Notes: generated from the sequence alone by a model not told the origin. Positions 26,257-35,770 are shown, numbered from the stretch's first letter. The stretch is DNA of 64,000 nt from an uncultured Eubacteriales bacterium (GCA_910586545.1 CAJUIQ010000008.1:1-64000); one strand, 5' to 3'. Numbers and translations are program-made.

Positions 26257-27852
26257 TTACCGCCGACCGTTTTTCAAAAACTGCGGCGCTATAGCAAAGG
26301 CAACCATTCCAAGAAGAAGCTCTACTACCGCTACCCCTACAAGCGCCAGTACAACCGCGTCGAAATATAGCCCAATAATTATAACTACTACCGATGGCAA
26401 AAGACCAATGTACACGAATAGAACTTGTATAATCGATTTAATTCCTTGAGAAATGGATACCGGCAAAGACAGATCCGCAAGCGCTCCTGCATTTGCACAA
26501 AAGAAATCCAGAGAAACGATAAAGAGCAGTCCTACCAAAGCGGGAAGAACCGCGGCCTGTCCCAGCAAAACTGCAGAAATAAGAACCGCAGGGAGCAAGT
26601 CCAAAAAGCACGCCGCGCTACCAGACAAAATCGTCCACCAAAACTTCTCATAGGAACCGGCAGGAAGCGTCACAAAAAAGCTGGTCTTCAGCTCCGCCGC
26701 AAGCGGACTGCCGAGAGCACGAAAATATGCTAGTATACCCAGCACGGCAATTACCCAATACATACTCTCCATGACAACAACGGTAAGCAGCGCCGCAAAG
26801 AGATACACAAGCATGGTATTTGTAATGAGGCCAAACCGAGAAAATCTTTTACGATTGTACATGTTTTTGTAAAACAGGGTACTAGCGCCGCTGCCGCCTA
26901 TTTTTCCGTTTCGCTGCAGACGTTTACTGCGCTCCTTCTTTCGGGTTGCAACGCTTCCCTTTTCCTTGGCCTGCGCCAAAGCCGCTGCAGTTTCCTCGGA
27001 TTTTGCCATGGCATCTTCATAAAAGTCCGCACGGATCCGCCAGATCACCACAACAAGCAAGACAATTACTCCCACGCAAAGCACGCCTAGTCCTGCCGCC
27101 GCCAAATAATTCCCCGCCAGAGAAAAATCAATCACGCCTTTGATCCAGCCCCAAATGGGAATCCATATAGTGGCTTTTCCATTGAAAAAGGCAAAGGCAC
27201 TGTCCAAAACATCTCCGCCTCCCTTTTGCCAATACGATGCAAAAGATAGCGCAATAGCGGCACAAATAGCAAGCACCGCCGGCGTAACATATTTGCGCAG
27301 GCGTATATGGGTAGCGGTAATCGTATAGACCAGCACGGACAAAAGCTGGCCCGTAATCAGCGTGAGTCCCCATACTGCCAAAATGGAGATACACGCCCCC
27401 ATGGGAACACCCATGTTCATATGTAAATTGGGAATTTGAAATACCAAGTATAGACCCGCGGCAATGAGAGCGCTCATTTTAAAGATCAGTCGAAACAAAA
27501 GCACCGACTGCGGCTTCATAGGCGCCTGGAACAACAGATTCACGTCCGCCATTTGAAAAATACCGGATCCAGACTTTTCTCCGGTTACCACGTTCCAGAG
27601 AAGTACCGCCAAAATCACGCCGCCGCTGATCAGAGAAACCATATTTGCCGTCAGAACCGGATCCACATCTTCTATCGTCTCTTCCAACTCTCCCGGTGAT
27701 GCGTCGTCTCCCGCTTCACTGAAAAACGCGCCTGCAAGTCCGCCAGCAAATCCGATAGCGGCACAAATCAGAATCACAATTACATAGGTTTTCATCAGCT
27801 TGCGAAGCTGATTCCACAAAGTATGGGAGGCATAGTAGAAAAACGCCTTCAT
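26257..27852 (-). CDS. ABC exporter permease, large polytopic
   Basis: A 531-residue protein with about ten to twelve membrane helices arranged in two halves separated by a charged linker (~305-345, KEKGSVATRKKERSKRLQ). It resembles the 'putative ABC exporter' permeases of Clostridia. The ATG at 27852 overlaps the ATPase stop by 4 bp (ATGA), so the two are translated together and form one transporter. No substrate can be assigned. Confidence 0.82.
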   Translation of the reverse strand: MKAFFYYASHTLWNQLRKLMKTYVIVILICAAIGFAGGLAGAFFSEAGDDASPGELEETIEDVDPVLTANMVSLISGGVILAVLLWNVVTGEKSGSGIFQMADVNLLFQAPMKPQSVLLFRLIFKMSALIAAGLYLVFQIPNLHMNMGVPMGACISILAVWGLTLITGQLLSVLVYTITATHIRLRKYVTPAVLAICAAIALSFASYWQKGGGDVLDSAFAFFNGKATIWIPIWGWIKGVIDFSLAGNYLAAAGLGVLCVGVIVLLVVVIWRIRADFYEDAMAKSEETAAALAQAKEKGSVATRKKERSKRLQRNGKIGGSGASTLFYKNMYNRKRFSRFGLITNTMLVYLFAALLTVVVMESMYWVIAVLGILAYFRALGSPLAAELKTSFFVTLPAGSYEKFWWTILSGSAACFLDLLPAVLISAVLLGQAAVLPALVGLLFIVSLDFFCANAGALADLSLPVSISQGIKSIIQVLFVYIGLLPSVVVIIIGLYFDAVVLALVGVAVVELLLGMVAFAIAPQFLKNGRR

Positions 27853-28550
27853 TGTACGCCCTCCGTAATGGCAAAGAACAACTCCTCCAGGCTTTGGTCT
27901 CCGGCCTCCACTTGGCTGCGGGTTACATTTGCCCGAACCTGTCCGCTCTGCATAATCACCGTACGGTCCCACAGCATATCCACACTGTCGATCATGTGCG
28001 TGCTCACAAGCACTGCGCATCCCGCATCCCGCATCTCCTGCATTATGTTTTTCAATTCCTTAATCGCATGGGGGTCCAGTCCCACCATAGGTTCGTCAAA
28101 AAGCAGGTATTTGGGACGGGGCAAAAGCCCCAGACACAAGCTCAGCTTCTGCTGCATTCCCTTGGACAGTTCATCTCCAAATTTTTTCACCTTATCTGTC
28201 ATCTCAAACCGCTCCAAAAGCGCGTCGGCATAAGTCTTATAATCCTCCAGGCGGTACACACGGGCCATAAATTCCATATGCTCCCCAACAGTTAGATTGG
28301 GATAAAGCGCAGGCATTTCCGGCACATATCCCATCAGACGCTTTGCCTCTACACTTTTATTTGGCTGACCGTCTACCATGATGGTTCCATTATATCGCAA
28401 AAATCCAGTAATAGATTTCATAATCGTACTTTTACCCGATCCGTTAGGTCCCAGAAGAACTGTAACGCTGCCTGGTTCCATCGTGAAGCTAACCCGATCA
28501 CAGGCCGTAACCTTACCATAGCGCTTAATTACATCACTGACTTCCAACAT
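27849..28550 (-). CDS. ABC transporter ATP-binding protein
   Basis: A 233-residue ATPase with Walker A LGPNGSGKSTIMKS, signature LSKGMQQKL, Walker B YLLFDEPMVGLD and the switch His in VSTHMID. It pairs with the permease encoded immediately downstream (4-bp overlap). The GMQQK signature is typical of the export-type, drug or lipid ABC-2-like ATPases. Confidence 0.9.
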   Translation of the reverse strand: MLEVSDVIKRYGKVTACDRVSFTMEPGSVTVLLGPNGSGKSTIMKSITGFLRYNGTIMVDGQPNKSVEAKRLMGYVPEMPALYPNLTVGEHMEFMARVYRLEDYKTYADALLERFEMTDKVKKFGDELSKGMQQKLSLCLGLLPRPKYLLFDEPMVGLDPHAIKELKNIMQEMRDAGCAVLVSTHMIDSVDMLWDRTVIMQSGQVRANVTRSQVEAGDQSLEELFFAITEGVQ

Positions 28551-28568
28551 AATATATCACCATACCTT

Positions 28569-29858
28569 TCATATTTTCCCTTTTAATGTGCAGTCGTCTT
28601 TTCCCACAGGATAGACAGACAAAATCTGGCCTGTACAATCACGCTCTGTAGGAATTTCACAGGGGACAAAATGTTCTGTGTGCCCGCTGGTAATGCCCTG
28701 CTCCCATTTTTCCGCCAGCACATATACCGGACGTATTCTATGCGCATCAATATACCGGTCCAAAATGCCAGCCTGCACTTCTTTTTGCACATTTGCCAAA
28801 TATGTGCTTCGACGTCTTTTTTCCGCTGGGGCTATCTGGTCCGGCATGCCAGCCGCCTCTGTTCCCTTTCGAACAGAATACGGGAAGATATGTACATGCA
28901 AAAATTCTGCTTTTTTACAGAACGCAACCGTTTCTAAAAAATCCGCTTCCGTCTCTCCGGGAAAGCCTGCTATCATGTCGGCACTGAACGTCAAACCGGG
29001 AATTTTCTCTCTGGCCCGCGCCATATTTTCCAGTACCTTTTCGGCTGTATATCTCCGGCGCATCCGGTTCAGCGTTTGCGTACATCCGGACTGTACCGAC
29101 AGATGGAAATGGGGCAGAAGATTGGTGAGAGCGGCGGCTCGTTCTACAAAAGACGGACGCAGTACAGTAGGATCCAGGGATCCTAGAGCAATCCGCCGAA
29201 TACCAGGCACACAATCCACTTGCTCCAGCAATGTTTCCAAATCCATATTTTCCAGATCCCTTCCGTAGGATCCTGTTTCAATCCCTGTCAAAATCACCTC
29301 ACAGCAGCCGGTACTCGCTATGACAGACGCTTCCTCTATTACCCGGGCGGCCGGCTTCGAGCGCACACGGCCCCGGGCGGCCGGAATAATACAATATGCA
29401 CACCGATTTTCACATCCGTCTTCAATTTTAATATAAGATCGCGCACGCCTAGGTGCGTTGATTCGCAGATTGTCATAAGCCGCCGTTTGGATGTCGGACA
29501 CAGCGCCTTCGAAGCAGCCCCCCTGGACAAGCGCATATGCAATATCCGGAATCTGCCCTTTGTCTCCGTTGCCCACTACCGCATCTGCTCCAAGAGAGGC
29601 CGCGGCATCAGGAGCGACTTGGGCAAAACAGCCCGTAACAATAATGGCCGCGTCCGGTGCAGCGCATGCCGCCCGCCGGATAAGCTGCCTAGACTTGCGG
29701 TCGCTTTCTCCGGTGACCGTACAGGTATTGATAATTACCACGTCGCTTTCTTCCCCATAAGGAACCACCGTAAAACCCTTTGCCTGGAGGCTCTCACTGA
29801 TTGCATCCGATTCATATTGATTCACTCTGCACCCAAGGGTGCAAATAGAAGCCTTCAT
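28569..29858 (-). CDS. mtaB: tRNA t6A37 methylthiotransferase
   Basis: A 429-residue radical SAM enzyme converting t6A37 to ms2t6A37 in tRNAs reading ANN codons. It has the N-terminal UPF0004 domain with ICTLGCRVNQYES, INTCTVT and VTGCFAQV, the radical SAM motif CENRCAYCIIPAARG (~150), and a short C-terminal TRAM-like end. MtaB-type features (GCRVNQYES, ARGRVRS) distinguish it from MiaB. The frame stays open for 331 more codons upstream, antisense to upp; the ATG at 29858 with GAAAGGG upstream and its own promoter marks the true start. The ABC genes follow in the same direction after 18 bp. Confidence 0.92.
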   Translation of the reverse strand: MKASICTLGCRVNQYESDAISESLQAKGFTVVPYGEESDVVIINTCTVTGESDRKSRQLIRRAACAAPDAAIIVTGCFAQVAPDAAASLGADAVVGNGDKGQIPDIAYALVQGGCFEGAVSDIQTAAYDNLRINAPRRARSYIKIEDGCENRCAYCIIPAARGRVRSKPAARVIEEASVIASTGCCEVILTGIETGSYGRDLENMDLETLLEQVDCVPGIRRIALGSLDPTVLRPSFVERAAALTNLLPHFHLSVQSGCTQTLNRMRRRYTAEKVLENMARAREKIPGLTFSADMIAGFPGETEADFLETVAFCKKAEFLHVHIFPYSVRKGTEAAGMPDQIAPAEKRRRSTYLANVQKEVQAGILDRYIDAHRIRPVYVLAEKWEQGITSGHTEHFVPCEIPTERDCTGQILSVYPVGKDDCTLKGKI

Positions 29859-29888
29859 ATAATGACGCCCTTTCGCCGATATAAAAAA

Positions 29889-29917
29889 AGTATAGCATAC
29901 CGGGAAATCTTTGTAAA
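29889..29917 (-). promoter_or_regulatory. Sigma-A promoter of mtaB
   Basis: TTTACA (29912-29917), 17 bp, TATACT (29889-29894), reading leftward. Confidence 0.65.
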
Positions 29918-29967
29918 GAAAATTCCGGTTTTGCCCCATAATTCGTGCAATTTGTAGAAAAAGAGAC

Positions 29968-29996
29968 TTGCAATAGCAACAAATGCCGTGTATAAT
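29968..29996 (+). promoter_or_regulatory. Sigma-A promoter of upp
   Basis: TTGCAA (29968-29973), 17 bp, TATAAT (29991-29996); the leader before upp is about 60 nt. Confidence 0.7.
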
Positions 29997-30065
29997 AGGG
30001 AAAAGAATAGAATTTACAAATTCGGACAAAAATTCCTTTGCGCAAAGCGCGGAAAGAGGAGCAAT

Positions 30066-30695
30066 ATGGGAAAATTGCATATTATTGATCACCCAATGAT
30101 CGCGCACAAGCTGACGCTGATGCGGGACAAAGATACCGGCGCTAAAGACTTCCGGCAGCTGCTGAATGAAATTTCCATGCTGATGGGATACGAGATTACC
30201 CGGGATCTTCCCACAGAAGATGTTGCAATCGAAACGCCGGTTTCCCGGATGGCCGCAAAAAAAATCTCCGGCAAAAAGCTCGCCATTGTTCCCATTCTGC
30301 GGGCAGGTCTCGGTATGGTTGACGGGCTTTTGAGCCTGATTCCAGTTGCCAAAGTTGGTCATATTGGTTTGTATCGGGATCCCGATACCCACACTCCGGT
30401 AGAATATTACTGCAAAATGCCGCCGGATATCAACGAACGAATTGTCATTCTGGCTGACCCAATGCTGGCCACCGGCGGAAGCGCTGCCGACGCCATCACC
30501 ATGCTGAAAAAGCGTGGCTGCACCAATATTAAGCTGATGTGTCTGGTGGGAGCGCCTGAGGGTGCAGAGTTTGTACTGGAACAGCATCCGGACGTTGATA
30601 TTTATATTGCCGCCATGGATGAACGCCTGAATGAACACAAGTACATCATTCCCGGCCTGGGCGATGCAGGCGACAGACTGTTCGGCACAAAATAA
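30066..30695 (+). CDS. upp: Uracil phosphoribosyltransferase
   Basis: A 209-residue pyrimidine-salvage enzyme making UMP from uracil and PRPP. Conserved segments are [33 protein letters not shown], the PRPP-binding loop [17 protein letters not shown] and [17 protein letters not shown] at the C-terminus. GAGGAG precedes the ATG. It ends in its own hairpin terminator and is divergent from mtaB. Confidence 0.96.
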   Translation: MGKLHIIDHPMIAHKLTLMRDKDTGAKDFRQLLNEISMLMGYEITRDLPTEDVAIETPVSRMAAKKISGKKLAIVPILRAGLGMVDGLLSLIPVAKVGHIGLYRDPDTHTPVEYYCKMPPDINERIVILADPMLATGGSAADAITMLKKRGCTNIKLMCLVGAPEGAEFVLEQHPDVDIYIAAMDERLNEHKYIIPGLGDAGDRLFGTK

Positions 30696-30733
30696 GAACG
30701 CGGGATATACCAAAATCTTGCTTTTACGCATCC

Positions 30734-30760
30734 AAACCACCGGCCTGAGCCGGTGGTTTT
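30734..30760 (+). terminator. Terminator-like hairpin after upp
   Basis: AAACCACCGGC and GCCGGTGGTTT with a CTGA tetraloop, followed by only four T. It may let some transcription through into the next gene, which has no obvious promoter of its own. Confidence 0.65.
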
Positions 30761-30791
30761 CACGCATACGCTCTGCATGAAAGGACCACAT

Positions 30792-31769
30792 ATGCTCCGT
30801 ATCACCCTGAACAAAAACGACGGCGGCCAGCGGCTGGACAAATTTTTGCAAAAGTCTCTAAAGGGACTGCCTACCGCCCTTATGTACAAATACATCCGCA
30901 AAAAGCGGGTAAAAGTAAATGGACGGCGCGCGAAAGAGAATCAAATTCTGCAGGCGGGAGACCTGATCGAACTGTACATTCCGGAGGAATTTTCCAAGAA
31001 TGAAGCGGACACGGCAGAGTTGGATCGCATCCGTACCCAGCCCCGAATCGTATACGAAGATGAGAATATTCTGATTTGCGATAAACATCCTGGCGTCCTC
31101 TCCCATACAGGAGATAAAAATGAGACGGGAGCAAAAAATATTCCGCAGCGGGAAACGCTTATTTTCATATTACAGGCATACCTGTACCGCCGCGGGGAAT
31201 ATAATCCCAAAGATGAAACCTCCTTTGCCCCCGCTTTGTGCAATCGTATTGACAGGAATACCGGCGGTATTGTTATCGCGGCCAAAAATGCCCCTGCCCT
31301 TCGAGAGGTGAACCGGTTGATCCGGGAAGGATATTTGGACAAACACTATCTGTGCGCCGTACACGGCAGTCCCCATCCCAAAGACGCCGTGCTGGAAGGA
31401 TATCTTTTCAAAAATTCCAAGACGAAAACCGTATCCATTACCGCCTCGCCGATACGTGGCGCAAAACGAATTGTTACAGGGTATCGTACCCTTTCTTGTA
31501 ATAAGGAAAAAGACCTGACTCTGCTGGAGATCCATTTAGAAACCGGACGTACCCACCAAATTCGCGCCCATATGGCGTGGGCCGGTCATCCTCTGTTGGG
31601 AGATGGGAAATACGGGCAAAATAAGCAGGATCGAATGATGGGGTTTGCGCATCAGGCCCTATATGCGTATCAAATTACCTTTACTGTGCCAGACGGCCCT
31701 CTGGCATATCTGCATCAAAGAACATTTTCTGTAGAAAAAGATAACATTGATTTTTTGAAATTATTTTGA
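30792..31769 (+). CDS. RluA-family 23S/tRNA pseudouridine synthase (first copy)
   Basis: A 325-residue protein with an S4-like N-terminal domain (GGQRLDKFLQKSL, KKRVKVNGRRAKENQ) and a PseudoU_synth_2 domain whose catalytic Asp is in CNRIDRNTGGIVI; LETGRTHQIRAHMAWAGHPL is also typical. It isomerises uridines in rRNA or tRNA; the exact site (RluC/RluD-like) cannot be fixed. GAAAGGA lies 6 bp before the ATG. It overlaps or abuts the lnt reading frame. Confidence 0.88.
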   Translation: MLRITLNKNDGGQRLDKFLQKSLKGLPTALMYKYIRKKRVKVNGRRAKENQILQAGDLIELYIPEEFSKNEADTAELDRIRTQPRIVYEDENILICDKHPGVLSHTGDKNETGAKNIPQRETLIFILQAYLYRRGEYNPKDETSFAPALCNRIDRNTGGIVIAAKNAPALREVNRLIREGYLDKHYLCAVHGSPHPKDAVLEGYLFKNSKTKTVSITASPIRGAKRIVTGYRTLSCNKEKDLTLLEIHLETGRTHQIRAHMAWAGHPLLGDGKYGQNKQDRMMGFAHQALYAYQITFTVPDGPLAYLHQRTFSVEKDNIDFLKLF

Positions 31770-31783
31770 TGGAGAACAATGCA

Positions 31784-33418
31784 TTGAAAATATCTCCGAA
31801 CAATATGGCAGCGCCTAAAACACGACCACGTCCTGTCTTTTTGCTGTACGCTCTCTGCGGGATGCTAGCCGCATTGCCAATGGTATTTCCACCCCTTTGG
31901 ATTCTTAGCTGGATTGCCCCCGTGCCCGTTCTTGCCGTATCCTTTTTTATCCCCCCTGCCGGGAAGCACGCCCTGCGGCGGGCATATGGGAGAGGTCTTG
32001 CTTTTTTCTACTGCTGGGGACTCATTGTTTTTTATTGGTTCGTCGAACTGTATCCCCTGGATTTTGCCGGGTTGGATAAATGGGGTTCTCTTGCCGTTAT
32101 ATTGGTGGCCTGGTTTGGACTTCCCCTTTTGCAGGGGGTGTTTTCTGCTTTTGTATTTCTTTTTATACACATTCTTTCCGTCAAATTCAAAACTCGGGGC
32201 CGCAGTCTTATTTTGTCCCTTGGCGCGGCCAGCCTTTGGATCTTTTTTGAATGGCTCCAAACGCTTACATGGGCAGGCGTGCCCTGGGGGAAACTAGCCC
32301 TAACCCAAACCGGATGGCTTCCCTTGTTTCAAAGCGCGTCTCTGTTCGGGTCCTATACTGTGAGCTTTCTGATCATTTCTTGTGCTTCCCTGCTGGCCTG
32401 TGCCATATATTATTGGAAAAAGTGTTTCCTACGGCGGGGAGCTGCCCTTGTTGCTGCAGCTATGTGTGTACTGGGAGGGAACCTGGTGTACGGCCTGCTC
32501 CGATGCAGTCTGTATCAGCCTCGCGGAGAGACGATTACCGTAGCAGCCATCCAGGGAAACATTGACTCATCGGAAAAATGGGACAACAAAACAAACAGCA
32601 CCCTGGACGTGCATGAGAATTTGACACTGGAGGCAGCGGCAGACGGCGCCGACCTGATTCTATGGCCGGAAACCGCTCTGCCTTATGTATACAGTGCCGG
32701 CGGACGGCTGGACGAATATCTTACTGGTCTGGCAGATGAGGCAGGCGTTCCGATTTTGGCAGGTTTCTTTATTCAGGACAAAGAGCAGAACCTATACAAT
32801 GTAATCGGTAAGGTAGATCCGGATACGGGTATGGGTGACACATTTTATAAGAAGCGCCGTCTGGTTCCATTTGGGGAATTTGTGCCCATGCGGGATGTGG
32901 TGATGTTTCTCATTCCACCCCTGTCTCAGTTGTCTGCCCTGAACGACGACGTCACACCCGGCACTAGGCCGGAATTGTTTGATACGGCGTGGGGAAAAGC
33001 CGGATCTGTAATCTGCTTTGATTCCATCTACGAATCTTTGATTTTGGATAGTGTACGGGCCGGCGCAAATCTGCTCTGTATTTCTACGAACGATTCCTGG
33101 TTTGAAGATTCTGCGGCGGTATACGAGCACAACGCCCACGCAAAGCTCCGTGCGGTAGAAACGGGCCGCTACGTAGTACGCGCCGCGAATACAGGTATTT
33201 CTTCCATTATTACACCTACTGGTAAGGTTACAAAACATCTGCCGCCTTTGGTAGAAGGATATATTCTGGATGAAGTGCACATGATATCGGAGAATACTTT
33301 ATATACTATGGTAGGCAATATACTTGTCCTTGCCGCAGGCGTATATATCGCCGCGCTGTTGCTGTGGCCTCTAGGCAGTAAAAAAATCCAGGAGATGGCT
33401 CATGACAATTCAAATTGA
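31784..33418 (+). CDS. lnt: Apolipoprotein N-acyltransferase
   Basis: About 544 residues: seven or so membrane helices in the first 230, then a nitrilase-type domain (~235-500). The expected catalytic triad is visible as Glu in LILWPETALPY, Lys in FYKKRRLVPFGEF and Cys in GSVICFDSIYES. The enzyme adds a third acyl chain to the lipoprotein N-terminal Cys at the membrane. Two starts are possible: TTG 31784 with GGAGAA 7 bp upstream (used here) or ATG 31769, overlapping the preceding stop. It overlaps the following rluA-type gene by 17 bp. Confidence 0.88.
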   Translation: MKISPNNMAAPKTRPRPVFLLYALCGMLAALPMVFPPLWILSWIAPVPVLAVSFFIPPAGKHALRRAYGRGLAFFYCWGLIVFYWFVELYPLDFAGLDKWGSLAVILVAWFGLPLLQGVFSAFVFLFIHILSVKFKTRGRSLILSLGAASLWIFFEWLQTLTWAGVPWGKLALTQTGWLPLFQSASLFGSYTVSFLIISCASLLACAIYYWKKCFLRRGAALVAAAMCVLGGNLVYGLLRCSLYQPRGETITVAAIQGNIDSSEKWDNKTNSTLDVHENLTLEAAADGADLILWPETALPYVYSAGGRLDEYLTGLADEAGVPILAGFFIQDKEQNLYNVIGKVDPDTGMGDTFYKKRRLVPFGEFVPMRDVVMFLIPPLSQLSALNDDVTPGTRPELFDTAWGKAGSVICFDSIYESLILDSVRAGANLLCISTNDSWFEDSAAVYEHNAHAKLRAVETGRYVVRAANTGISSIITPTGKVTKHLPPLVEGYILDEVHMISENTLYTMVGNILVLAAGVYIAALLLWPLGSKKIQEMAHDNSN

Positions 33419-34376
33419 CGAAACAGCTGCAGGAAAAACGATACGGGAATATCTGCGCGAGGAATTGGGTTATTCCGGGGGTATGCTGAAACGATTGAAA
33501 TTTATGGACAACGGCATCACGGTAAACGGAAAGTTTGTTACCGTACGGTATGTGCTGCAAGCAGGAGACAGCCTGCAGCTTCGAGTGGAAGATCGCCCGG
33601 AGGATACTTGTCCCTATATGGTTCCGGTAGATCTTCCACTGAAAATTGCCTATGAGGACGCGCATCTTACCGCCGTGGACAAGCCTCCCGCCATGCCGGC
33701 CCATCCATCCTACAGTCATCGGCTGGACACAGTAGCCAATGCCCTTGCTTTTCGCTATGCAGGCACTCCCTTTGTATTTCGGCCTGTAAACCGGCTGGAT
33801 CGGGACACCAGCGGACTTATGCTCACCGCCCGTACCCGGCTGGCGGCCTCCCAAATGTATCGACATATGATTGGCGGAAATATTCGGAAATTATATATCG
33901 CCATTCTCTGCGGCACGCCCAGAGAGCGGTGCGGAGAAATTCGGCTGCCTGTATGCCGATGTAACGACAGTATCATTATGCGCAGGGTGGCCGCGCCCGG
34001 TGAGACCGGCGCAAAGGACGCGCATACCTTCTACCGAGTACTGTTCGCTAGCAAAATATACACGGTAGTTTTAGCAGCGCCCATTACCGGGCGCACCCAC
34101 CAGCTGCGGGTACATTTTTCCGCAATAGGCTGTCCTCTTGCGGGAGATACTATGTACGGCGGGTCAAACGCAGACATATCCCGTCACGCGCTGCATGCGG
34201 CGCATCTGTCTTTCCCCCATCCCCAGAGCGGCAGGTCCATTTCTCTGTATTCTCCTCTGCCGGACGATATGGCCGCCATTTGTCCCATTGACCAGGAGAT
34301 ATTGGAAAAAGCTGTACAAAAAGAAGCTGAAACGTATTTTCAAGATATAATAGCCGCAACCCGCCTGCGCGGCTGA
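33402..34376 (+). CDS. RluA-family pseudouridine synthase (second copy)
   Basis: A 324-residue protein with an S4-like start (YSGGMLKRLKFMDNGITVNG) and the catalytic segment FRPVNRLDRDTSGLML, plus PITGRTHQLRVHFSAIGCPL. It is distinct from the copy two genes upstream. AGGAG lies 7 bp before ATG 33402, inside lnt. The last ten codons (DIIAATRLRG) are formed by the first unit of the repeat that follows, so the C-terminal tail is probably not functionally conserved. Confidence 0.88.
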   Translation: MTIQIDETAAGKTIREYLREELGYSGGMLKRLKFMDNGITVNGKFVTVRYVLQAGDSLQLRVEDRPEDTCPYMVPVDLPLKIAYEDAHLTAVDKPPAMPAHPSYSHRLDTVANALAFRYAGTPFVFRPVNRLDRDTSGLMLTARTRLAASQMYRHMIGGNIRKLYIAILCGTPRERCGEIRLPVCRCNDSIIMRRVAAPGETGAKDAHTFYRVLFASKIYTVVLAAPITGRTHQLRVHFSAIGCPLAGDTMYGGSNADISRHALHAAHLSFPHPQSGRSISLYSPLPDDMAAICPIDQEILEKAVQKEAETYFQDIIAATRLRG

Positions 34377-34512
34377 CTGCGCTTCGTGCAATCCAAATTC
34401 ATGATATAATAGCCGCAGAGCGGCTATTGATGACTAATTTGAACCGGCTCTGCCGCTGCCACCCGCTGTCGCGGCCGACTGCACTTTGTGCAGTCTAAAA
34501 TCTTGATATAAG
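34344..34512 (+). repeat. Two imperfect hairpin-rich repeat units
   Basis: GATATAATAGCCGCA occurs at 34344 and 34403, and GATATAA again at 34505. Each unit then carries a GCGG-rich block and a hairpin: GACTGCGCTTCGTGCAATC (34374-34392) and the perfect GACTGCACTTTGTGCAGTC (34478-34496). A second perfect stem, AATAGCCGC-AGA-GCGGCTATT, covers 34407-34427. The unit spans the end of the rluA-type gene and the start of the DUF3810 gene. Confidence 0.75.
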
Positions 34513-34526
34513 GAATGACTACAATA

Positions 34527-35630
34527 ATGAAAGAAAAAATTGGCCGCTGGATCCAAAAATATATCCCAACCCCCGCTTTAATTCTTTTCATTCTGTTTTT
34601 ATGCTCTGTTCCTTTGCGAATAGCTTTTCGCCTTTCCCCTGCTTTTGCCGATTTGTATAATCGATATATCGGCGGCTTCCTACGTATTCTGCTGGCTAAA
34701 GCAACCGACTGGATTCCCTTTTCTCTTGCGGAAGCCTTATTATATTTTATCCCGGTACCAATTGTTTTATTTTGTATCCGGTTATTTCGCAATATACGAG
34801 GAGAGAGCCGGTATTTTGTCCGTAAATTTTTCGGCCTGCTGTCCATACTGGCAGCCGCTAATACGATTTTTGCTTTAAACTTCTCCGCCGGATATCACGG
34901 CGAACCGCTGGCAGCTAAGCTGCAGTTGGAGGAGCGGGCTGTCACAGCGCAGGAGCTGTATGACACCATCGCCATCGTCATCGATCATGTAAACGAGACG
35001 TCTGAAAAAGTGTCGTTTCAGGCAGACGGTTCTTCTGTCATGCCCTGGAATGTTTTCACATTATCGGATGTACTATGTGAAGCGTATCAGCCGTTATACG
35101 CAAAGCACGCGTTTCTTACACCCATGAACAGCAATATTAAACCATTGGTCATCAGTCCCTTAATGACCTATACCCATATTTCCGGCATATACTCCTTCTA
35201 CACAGGAGAAGCCAATCTAAACACAAACTATCCCGATTATGTATGCGCGTATTCGGCGGCACATGAGCTGGCGCATCAGCGAGGAATTGCCAGAGAAGAC
35301 GAAGCCAACTTTATTGCCTTTCTGGTATGCACCGAATCAGAAGAACCTTATCTGCAATACAGTGGATATCTTTCCATGTACAGTTATCTATCCTCCGCCC
35401 TATACCAGGCAGACCCAGACTTGCACGAACAAGCGGCTTCTGCTCTGGGGAACGCCGCCCAAAGGGAGCTTTCCGCTTACAGCGTTTTCTTTGAAAAATA
35501 TCGGAACAATGCCGCTGCCACTGTGTCCGACACAGTAAACGACGCTTACCTCCAAAGTCAGGGAACGGCCGGATCCGTCAGTTATGGCATGGTAGTAGAT
35601 CTGGCAGTCTCCTATTACCTGGACAAATAG
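34527..35630 (+). CDS. DUF3810 membrane protein with an HExxH motif
   Basis: About 367 residues: three membrane helices (~18-115) and an extracellular or cytoplasmic domain with the metalloprotease-like motif AAHELAHQRGIAREDEANFIAF. DUF3810 proteins look like membrane zinc peptidases, but no substrate is known. ATG 34527 has AAGGA 12 bp upstream; ATG 34515 in the same frame is nearly on top of that site. The gene starts right behind the repeat at 34344-34512, whose last TATAAG could serve as a -10 box. Confidence 0.8.
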   Translation: MKEKIGRWIQKYIPTPALILFILFLCSVPLRIAFRLSPAFADLYNRYIGGFLRILLAKATDWIPFSLAEALLYFIPVPIVLFCIRLFRNIRGESRYFVRKFFGLLSILAAANTIFALNFSAGYHGEPLAAKLQLEERAVTAQELYDTIAIVIDHVNETSEKVSFQADGSSVMPWNVFTLSDVLCEAYQPLYAKHAFLTPMNSNIKPLVISPLMTYTHISGIYSFYTGEANLNTNYPDYVCAYSAAHELAHQRGIAREDEANFIAFLVCTESEEPYLQYSGYLSMYSYLSSALYQADPDLHEQAASALGNAAQRELSAYSVFFEKYRNNAAATVSDTVNDAYLQSQGTAGSVSYGMVVDLAVSYYLDK

Positions 35631-35678
35631 TTTATTCGACAAAAACAAAATTTCTTCTATCCATTTGCAGTCAGATTT

Positions 35679-35770
35679 TGTAAAATGCACAGCACATTTC
35701 GGTACGGTACAACATAAACTGTCTATTGAAGAGCGCTTGGCCGATTTACTTCTTTTTTGTGCATTTTACA
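35679..35770. repeat. 13-bp inverted repeat enclosing 66 nt
   Basis: TGTAAAATGCACA (35679-35691) and TGTGCATTTTACA (35758-35770) are exact inverse complements. Could be the closing stem of an RNA or the ends of a tiny element; no target duplication was seen. Confidence 0.55.

Noticed and set aside
29859..30851. A 331-codon in-frame upstream extension of mtaB
   Set aside because: It is antisense to upp, contains no domain, and mtaB has its own ATG, ribosome site and promoter at 29858-29917.
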